A stretch of 64,000 bases of DNA from Herbidospora cretacea (GTDB taxonomy: Bacteria > Actinomycetota > Actinomycetes > Streptosporangiales > Streptosporangiaceae), in NCBI RefSeq assembly GCF_001570605.1, contig NZ_BBXG01000002.1, positions 218,549-282,548 of the forward strand, written 5' to 3'. A program made the translations under genes and the position numbers. Each line of letters opens with the position of its first letter. Within the stretch, counting starts at the first letter, position 1. A model generated the notes under the pieces. The model saw nothing but the letters and a program-made list of their open reading frames with translations. It was not told the origin of the DNA and did no database searches. This document shows positions 59,667 to 64,000 of the stretch, piece after piece.

Positions 59667-60143
59667 ATGGATTACGGTATCCAAGCTTCTCTGCGTAAGG
59701 GCGAAGATCCCCTGATCAACGTTCGCGGCGCGAACGCGGCAGAGTTCGAAGAGAACCTTGACTTCGTCGCCGGGAAGCTGGAGAAGATCAAGGCGGTTGC
59801 CGCAGACCTGAACACGGTTCCGACTGGCGTTGGTCTGATCGAGCAGGAACTTGGTGGCCAGACGATTGCCGAGATTCCCACGCCCGGGTATCCGCCTGCG
59901 CAGCCTCAGCAGTGGCCCCAGCCTCAGCCTGTGTGGAATACGCCTGTTCCGCCTGTCGCTCAGCCGGCACCGATGATGAGCACCTATTGCAGCCGATGCA
60001 TGACTGCTCCGGTGTGTAGCACCTGCGGTCAGGGTGCCAACCCTTCTCCGAAGAGTGTAAAGAACGGTCAGTATCACATCCACGAATGCCCGACCGGCAA
60101 CAGGGACCACAAGGGCCAGTGGTGCAACCCGCCTAAGGGTTAA
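59667..60143 (+). CDS. Actinophage-type protein with C-terminal zinc-binding region
   Basis: 158 residues. N-terminal ASLRKGEDPLINVRGANAAEFEENLDFVAGKLEKI is of a kind seen in actinophage early proteins; a proline/glutamine-rich middle (about 73-100) leads to CSRC, CSTC and HIHECP with a final C, a probable zinc ribbon. Possible ssDNA-binding or replication accessory; function unproven. AAGGA precedes the ATG. Confidence 0.65.
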   Translation: MDYGIQASLRKGEDPLINVRGANAAEFEENLDFVAGKLEKIKAVAADLNTVPTGVGLIEQELGGQTIAEIPTPGYPPAQPQQWPQPQPVWNTPVPPVAQPAPMMSTYCSRCMTAPVCSTCGQGANPSPKSVKNGQYHIHECPTGNRDHKGQWCNPPKG

Positions 60144-60145
60144 AG

Positions 60146-61018
60146 GTGCTGGCTCTTCATCGCAGCCTTGATGGAGAGCAAAGCCGGGGTGAGGCGCTTC
60201 CTCCCGTGTGGCCATCCATGGAAGCCGCACAAGTACGTTTCTACCGGTCGGCTCTTCATATGTCGGTCGGCCGCCCGGGAGGCGGCAAATCCATCTTTGG
60301 TCTGAATCACGCTATCAAGGTGCGCGTTCCCACGCTCTATGTCTCATGCGACATGAGCCGTTTCACATTTGCCGCCCGCGCGGCGGCACTTCTCACAGGC
60401 GATTCCACGACTTCTATCAAGGAGATCGTGAAGTCTGCCCACGGCAAGGAGAAATACCGTGCTGCGCTTAGGTCGCTAGACCATTTGTTTCTGGCGTTTG
60501 AGAAACGCCCTTCTGCGGAAGAACTGGAAGACATCATTGATGCTTTCCGGGAGCGATGGGGAATTCCGCCAGAGCTCATCGTGATCGACAACATGATGAA
60601 TCTCTTGCCCAATGCGGCCGACGAATGGTCGGGGCTGCGGGAGATGGCGCATGTTCTCGACTACTTCTCCGATGAACTCGGAGCCGCAGTTCATATGTTG
60701 CACCATACGAACATCGGTGGCCAGAAGCTTGACCGGCCCTCACCCATGGATGCGGTCAAGGGAAAGATCGTCGAACTGCCGAGCCTGATTCTCAGTATCG
60801 GCAAGACCGATGATCGCCTCTGGTGGGCTGCCGTCAAGAACCGTGAAGGCCGGGAAGATCCCGGCGCCAACAACCCGCATCACTTCCTCTTGAATCCTCA
60901 AACGCTCGCCATCAGCGAGCCCCTACCGCAATACCCGTTCGTTCCCTATCAGGCCTCTCCGGCGCTCTCAGCGCCATACAGGGGCAATTCTGCGATGGAT
61001 CTCATGGTGATGGATTGA
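60146..61018 (+). CDS. DnaB-like/RecA-fold ATPase (phage replicative helicase domain)
   Basis: 290 residues. Walker A GRPGGGKSIF (42-51), SCDMSRFTFAARAAALLTG, Walker B ELIVIDNMM (about 141-149), and the HMLHHTN sensor strand. It is only the C-terminal motor of DnaB with no N-terminal primase-binding domain, as in many actinophages. GTG start, 2 bp after the previous stop. It overlaps the next start (TGATGA). Confidence 0.85.
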   Translation: MLALHRSLDGEQSRGEALPPVWPSMEAAQVRFYRSALHMSVGRPGGGKSIFGLNHAIKVRVPTLYVSCDMSRFTFAARAAALLTGDSTTSIKEIVKSAHGKEKYRAALRSLDHLFLAFEKRPSAEELEDIIDAFRERWGIPPELIVIDNMMNLLPNAADEWSGLREMAHVLDYFSDELGAAVHMLHHTNIGGQKLDRPSPMDAVKGKIVELPSLILSIGKTDDRLWWAAVKNREGREDPGANNPHHFLLNPQTLAISEPLPQYPFVPYQASPALSAPYRGNSAMDLMVMD

Positions 61019-61251
61019 TGAAGTGTTATTCATGCCGCACGGGTCGATGCCGCGGTTGCGCCGGACTCCGATCGTGCGAGTGTCGTCACAGCAAGCCCCC
61101 AACGCTCGTCATTCGGCCGGACGGTATTCCGTCGAGCCTGGCCTTTGGCTTTGATGTGCCGGCCGTTGAGACTCCAGTTTTCAGCAGCCCGGTAGAGACA
61201 AGCACTACCGACTACAGCTCTTCGTCGTCGAGTGGTTGCGATGTCAGCTAA
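61018..61251 (+). CDS. CxxC-rich small protein
   Basis: 77 residues. MKCYSCRTGRCRGCAGLRSCECRH gives six cysteines in 20 residues (Zn binding), then a low-complexity Ser/Thr/Pro tail. Small CxxC proteins of this type are frequent in actinophage early operons. ATG overlaps the upstream stop. Confidence 0.7.
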   Translation: MKCYSCRTGRCRGCAGLRSCECRHSKPPTLVIRPDGIPSSLAFGFDVPAVETPVFSSPVETSTTDYSSSSSSGCDVS

Positions 61252-61378
61252 GCCCACGCAAAAGGGCATCGCTATTGCTGCTCTAGCTGGAGTGGCATTG
61301 GCGGTTGCTGCGCTGCCCCAAAACCCGAAGCCCGTCAGCTCAGAAATCGTTGAAGAAAATGACGGATGCAAGGGTTAG
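61241..61378 (+). CDS. Small membrane protein (45 aa)
   Basis: MSAKPTQKGIAIAALAGVALAVAALPQ then a polar tail ending NDGCKG. One TM helix. Overlaps the preceding gene by 11 bp and the next by 20 bp. No ribosome site of note; reality rests on dense phage packing. Confidence 0.5.
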   Translation: MSAKPTQKGIAIAALAGVALAVAALPQNPKPVSSEIVEENDGCKG

Positions 61379-61853
61379 CCGGGGCCGAAAGAGTGAAGAC
61401 TATGTGGCAGAGGATCTCACGGACATTTATCCGGACGCGATCCCACCAGAAAGCGGACACGTCGGCGTTGACGTTCTCAATACTCCTGGCCTCGCCATTG
61501 AGGTCAAAGCCAGACGTAATTTCCGTCCCCTTGAATGGTCCCGCCAGGCAGCACGTAATAGTGGTCCTGGTGACATTCCTCTGAACGTCGTCAGGATGAC
61601 CGGCCAAGGGCCGGCAGCCCTGGACGAATGGCTGACCTTCACCCCTTGGCGTTTCGCCAAACTTCTCATCAAGAAGGCTGGCTATGGAACGGCAACTCCT
61701 TCCCTGGGAACAGGAAGTGCCTCCGCGAATTCTCAAGCTGATTCATTTTGGACTGGAGACCGGCTGGCACGATACGACGAGCTTAGTCGCGCGCTTCAAA
61801 CACCCGACGGAGCAACCATTCTTCGCGAAATGGATGCTCTCGCCAGACGGTAA
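61359..61853 (+). CDS. Resolvase-like PD-(D/E)XK endonuclease
   Basis: 164 residues. SRGRKSEDYVAEDLTDIYPDAIPPESGHVGVDVLNTPGLAIEVKARRNFRPLEWSRQ has the acidic D...ExK nuclease core; comparable actinophage proteins are annotated as Holliday junction resolvases. The segment after residue 108 (61684 on) overlaps another frame by 170 bp, so the C-terminus may be shorter in function. Confidence 0.7.
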   Translation: MTDARVSRGRKSEDYVAEDLTDIYPDAIPPESGHVGVDVLNTPGLAIEVKARRNFRPLEWSRQAARNSGPGDIPLNVVRMTGQGPAALDEWLTFTPWRFAKLLIKKAGYGTATPSLGTGSASANSQADSFWTGDRLARYDELSRALQTPDGATILREMDALARR

Positions 61854-61986
61854 GTACCGTTTCGACCAGGCTCGCGTACTGAGGAAAGCGGGGGGCCTAG
61901 CCCCCCTCAACTTCCGAGACATCCCCATCTACATGCAAGACCCATCAGTGATTGAGGAGACAGATCCTAATGCTTGCCAAGACTGA
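61684..61986 (+). CDS. Phage hypothetical protein (100 aa)
   Basis: MERQLLPWEQEVPPRILKLIHFGLETGWHDT, then AKWMLSPDGKYRFDQARVLRKAGGLAPLNFRDIPIYMQDPSVIEE. The PFFAKWML...GKYRF...DPSVI pattern occurs in actinophage proteins of unknown role. Heavily overlaps the resolvase-like gene. Confidence 0.65.
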   Translation: MERQLLPWEQEVPPRILKLIHFGLETGWHDTTSLVARFKHPTEQPFFAKWMLSPDGKYRFDQARVLRKAGGLAPLNFRDIPIYMQDPSVIEETDPNACQD

Positions 61987-62218
61987 GACCCGTGATGTCC
62001 AGAAGACCGTGACGGAGACCGAGAAGGTTTATGTCCTGGAGCTGAGCAAGGAAGAGGCCGCGATCCTCGCGGAAATCGCCGGCACTGTGGGCGGTTCAAA
62101 CAAGACCGTTCGAAAGTTCGTCGACCCGCTTTACAACAGGCTTTACGACTTCGGGCTGGTCAACCTGGGTTTCAAGCGCAAGTACGTTGAAGGCCACCTG
62201 AAGACCATCGGCAACTAA
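61970..62218 (+). CDS. Phage small protein, family A copy 1 (82 aa)
   Basis: MLAKTETRDVQKTVTETEKVYVLELSKEEAAILAEIAGTVGGSNKTV. GAGGAG upstream. Its first half is paralogous to the next gene (ETEKVYVLELSKEEAAIL against ATEEVVILEMNRTEATTL). Function unknown. Confidence 0.7.
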   Translation: MLAKTETRDVQKTVTETEKVYVLELSKEEAAILAEIAGTVGGSNKTVRKFVDPLYNRLYDFGLVNLGFKRKYVEGHLKTIGN

Positions 62219-62246
62219 TCCGCACTGCCCTTAAGGAGACAAGGCA

Positions 62247-62489
62247 ATGAAGGTTGAAGTCAAAGAGCGCCAGATTGAGAAGGTCCAGACCGCGACTGAA
62301 GAGGTGGTGATTCTGGAGATGAACCGGACGGAAGCCACCACCCTTCGATCCCTCCTGGGATATGTGTCCGGCTCCGAGACGTCCAGTTGGCGTCGTGACA
62401 CCGCAAACATCGGCTTCGCCCTGGACGGCGCGGGTATCGAATTCACCTATCGGTTCACGGGTGGCATCACCGGCAAGAGACTGTCCTGA
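62247..62489 (+). CDS. Phage small protein, family A copy 2 (80 aa)
   Basis: MKVEVKERQIEKVQTATEEVVILEMNRTEATTLRSLLGYVSGS; the C-terminal half has no clear match to copy 1. AAGGAG before the ATG. Function unknown. Confidence 0.7.
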   Translation: MKVEVKERQIEKVQTATEEVVILEMNRTEATTLRSLLGYVSGSETSSWRRDTANIGFALDGAGIEFTYRFTGGITGKRLS

Positions 62490-62490
62490 G

Positions 62491-62808
62491 ATGAGTACTC
62501 GGGTTGAGCGCCTCACGAAGGCGCTCGCCTTTCTTGAGGCGAATGAGTGGACTCAGGGTGGCTTTACGGCGACCCTGGCTGATGGCGCCACGGCCTATTG
62601 CGCCGAAGGCGCATACCGGACGGCCAACGGCTTCCCCGTCACCGGATTCTCCTTCGAAGCGTCACCGGATCTCTCCTTCTTCCGTGAGGTGACTCCGATC
62701 GGTGAAGCCCTCTGGGAATTCAACGACGACGAGACCAGGACCAAGGATGACGTCGTGGCCCTCTTTGAGAAGGCTATTCAGAAGGCCAAGGAGGAAGCCG
62801 ATGGATGA
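62491..62808 (+). CDS. DUF6197-like protein, copy 1 (105 aa)
   Basis: LTKALAFLEANEWTQGGF, then ATAYCAEGA and IGEALWEFNDDETRTKDDVVALFEKA. The GW-x-QG, C-x-x-G-A and WN-D...RT-x-x-x-V pattern is that of DUF6197 proteins found in actinobacteria and phages. It overlaps the next gene by 8 bp. Confidence 0.65.
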   Translation: MSTRVERLTKALAFLEANEWTQGGFTATLADGATAYCAEGAYRTANGFPVTGFSFEASPDLSFFREVTPIGEALWEFNDDETRTKDDVVALFEKAIQKAKEEADG

Positions 62809-63148
62809 GATTATTGCTCTTCTCAAGACGGGCCGTCGGCGGCTTACCGAGGGGGGTTGGATTCAGGGCGCCTTTGAGGCCGGCGGCAAGTATTGCTCGC
62901 TCGGATCTATCCGCGCGGTCCCTCACGTCTTCCTGAATGCGCGCACGGGCGAGTTCGCCGTGTACTGGGCAGCCCGGAACGCTCTTCACGCGACCCTTGA
63001 GAAGCGCGATCAGCTCCCCGCCCACGATGATCTCGGGTTCGGCGGAAGCGTCGCCTGGTGGAATGACCGGCCTGAGCGCACCAAGGAAGAAGTCATCCAG
63101 CTTTTCGACGAGACGATTGAAAGGCTTGAGCGTGGAAGCGCAGACTAA
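62801..63148 (+). CDS. DUF6197-like protein, copy 2 (115 aa)
   Basis: GRRRLTEGGWIQGAFEAGGKYCSLGSIRAV, then SVAWWNDRPERTKEEVIQLFDETIERL: the same plan as copy 1 with clear W-x-QG, YC-x-x-G and WNDRP-RT motifs. GAGGAAG upstream. Overlaps the next gene by 17 bp. Confidence 0.65.
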   Translation: MDEIIALLKTGRRRLTEGGWIQGAFEAGGKYCSLGSIRAVPHVFLNARTGEFAVYWAARNALHATLEKRDQLPAHDDLGFGGSVAWWNDRPERTKEEVIQLFDETIERLERGSAD

Positions 63149-63530
63149 GAAGACTTTCAATCTGGGCCGAGGTGGGCTAGCCGAGATCCGCGGTGGGGTT
63201 CCGTGCTTCTGTGCGCTGGGAATCGTGGCCCACGAGAGAACCGGAAAGTCCTTCGAAGAGATCAAGGCGAAGCCGGATTACGGCAGCCTGATCAACAGCA
63301 CCGACGTGATCAAAATGGCAGAGGCCATTTGGGGTTCTGCCGAGGCTGCCAAACGGTATGGCTCCAGCGCTGCCGAGTTGGTAGAAGAAGCGAACTTCTC
63401 ATACTCCGACGTCTACGGCCCCAACGACAGTTGGGCATCGGTCCATCTGATTCAGGCCGCGCTCAAGGCTGTTGGCATCGACGTCGATCTGATCGACATG
63501 AGGAGATATCCGAGTGGAAACAACTACTGA
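63132..63530 (+). CDS. Phage small protein, possibly distant DUF6197 relative (132 aa)
   Basis: GTG start; GGVPCFCALGIVAHERTGKSFEEI resembles the middle of the two preceding proteins (C-x-L-G), but the ends differ. Helical C-terminal half with KMAEAIWGSAEAAKRYG. Function unknown. Confidence 0.55.
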   Translation: MEAQTKKTFNLGRGGLAEIRGGVPCFCALGIVAHERTGKSFEEIKAKPDYGSLINSTDVIKMAEAIWGSAEAAKRYGSSAAELVEEANFSYSDVYGPNDSWASVHLIQAALKAVGIDVDLIDMRRYPSGNNY

Positions 63531-63714
63531 TCCGGCTCTAGCTCAAGGCGTCGCTCAGTACGTCGCCTATCGCCGGCACGTCGGCAAGCTTGCCGATCGG
63601 ATCAACGATCAGCTTTCACTCCTCACCCCGGGCAATCCCGGGGACTGGGAGATTCTCCGCACCGTTCGTGCGCTCTTGGACGAAATCCCCATCCTCCCCG
63701 AAGGAGCAAAGTAA
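63514..63714 (+). CDS. Phage hypothetical protein (66 aa)
   Basis: GTG with GAGGAG site; METTTDPALAQGVAQYVAYRRHVGKLADRIND, helical. Overlaps the upstream gene by 17 bp and the next ATG by one base. Confidence 0.6.
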   Translation: METTTDPALAQGVAQYVAYRRHVGKLADRINDQLSLLTPGNPGDWEILRTVRALLDEIPILPEGAK

Positions 63715-64000
63715 TGACTGACTATGTTTCTCGCACTCCCGTGAAGGCTCACCTGGTGTCCGACGCCACCACCAAGGCAGAGCTTGCCGCGGTCGTCGGC
63801 CTTGAGCACGTCAAGGGTTGCTGTGGCGTGACCGATCACGGCTACCAGGTCCGCTCGTCGCAGGGCGCGACGTGGCGCTATGCGGGCACCGGGATGTACG
63901 TCGTGAAGGATGGCGGCAAGGTTGACATTATCGGTGTCAACACGTTCGAGCGGATGTACAAGCCGGCCGCGTCGGCCGCCAAGAGCGAGACCGCGAAGAG
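63714..64000 (+). CDS. Phage hypothetical protein, truncated by window end
   Basis: At least 95 codons: MTDYVSRTPVKAHLVSDATTK, then a VKGCCGVTDHGYQVRSSQGATWRYAGTGMYVVKDGG segment and an acidic/lysine tail. AAGGAG upstream. The C-terminus lies outside the window. Function unknown. Confidence 0.6.
   Translation, partial: MTDYVSRTPVKAHLVSDATTKAELAAVVGLEHVKGCCGVTDHGYQVRSSQGATWRYAGTGMYVVKDGGKVDIIGVNTFERMYKPAASAAKSETAK

Larger units (their letters stand above)
57875..64000 (+). mobile_element. Left part of an actinophage-like prophage or integrative element
   Basis: From about 57.9 kb the sequence is visibly richer in A/T, the genes become small, tightly packed and all rightward, and several products are typical of actinophage early/replication modules: a RecB-family nuclease with Fe-S cysteines, a DnaB-like RecA-fold ATPase, a CxxC micro-protein, a resolvase-like nuclease and DUF6197-type small proteins. 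No integrase, repressor or structural gene is in view, and the right border is beyond the window. The left border is uncertain by a few hundred bases. Confidence 0.75.

Overview
The window is high-GC chromosomal DNA of a filamentous-type actinobacterium, most likely order Streptosporangiales (relatives of Nonomuraea, Streptosporangium or Microbispora). This is inferred from codon bias and from gene blocks known in Streptomyces and its relatives: padR-ino1, a class A PBP and GT87 membrane proteins, rpsF-ssb-rpsR-rplI, a MATE exporter, then dnaB; and SRP RNA-dnaX-ybaB-recR-DUF5063-ask-asd. No species can be named from this sequence alone.

Layout. 1-12.9 kb: the end of a CCA-adding enzyme, bioA, an MFS exporter, idi, ino1 with its PadR-type regulator and a clear operator palindrome, a large penicillin-binding protein, two GT87-like membrane proteins, endonuclease IV and small membrane proteins. 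13-18.9 kb: rpsF, ssb, rpsR, rplI, a MATE exporter, then a compact cluster of DnaA-box-like nonamers in front of dnaB. dnaB is interrupted by a 398-residue intein in the Walker A loop; it has Ala1 and the residues of a class 3 (W-C-T) intein, plus a LAGLIDADG endonuclease. 19-33 kb: accessory and regulatory genes (phosphodiesterase, SRPBCC protein, XRE regulators, ABC exporter, two-component pair, a DnaN-like clamp beside a FadR-type regulator with its own operator), then upp and the tadA cluster. 33-44 kb: two tRNA-Ser genes, a metallopeptidase, 4.5S/SRP RNA, dnaX, a GAF-type regulator, ybaB-recR and the ask-asd operon. 44-57.8 kb: TetR, HxlR and SARP regulators, an F420-type oxidoreductase, an amidohydrolase, SURF1 and a two-domain methyltransferase.

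At about 57.9 kb the character changes: base composition becomes more AT-rich, a 650-bp stretch lacks convincing genes but is full of palindromes and hairpins, and from 58.5 kb to the window end there is a tight rightward array of small overlapping genes. It includes a RecB/Cas4-like nuclease with an Fe-S cysteine set, a RecA-fold DnaB-like ATPase, a CxxC micro-protein, a resolvase-like nuclease and several DUF6197-like proteins. This is the replication/early module of an actinophage-like prophage or integrative element. No integrase, structural gene or attachment site can be proved inside the window.

Most interesting: the DnaA-box cluster immediately before the intein-bearing replicative helicase gene; the class 3 intein with a co-conversion-like codon scar just 3' of it; and the phage-like module with its hairpin arrays, near-exact 15-bp repeat and families of small duplicated genes.
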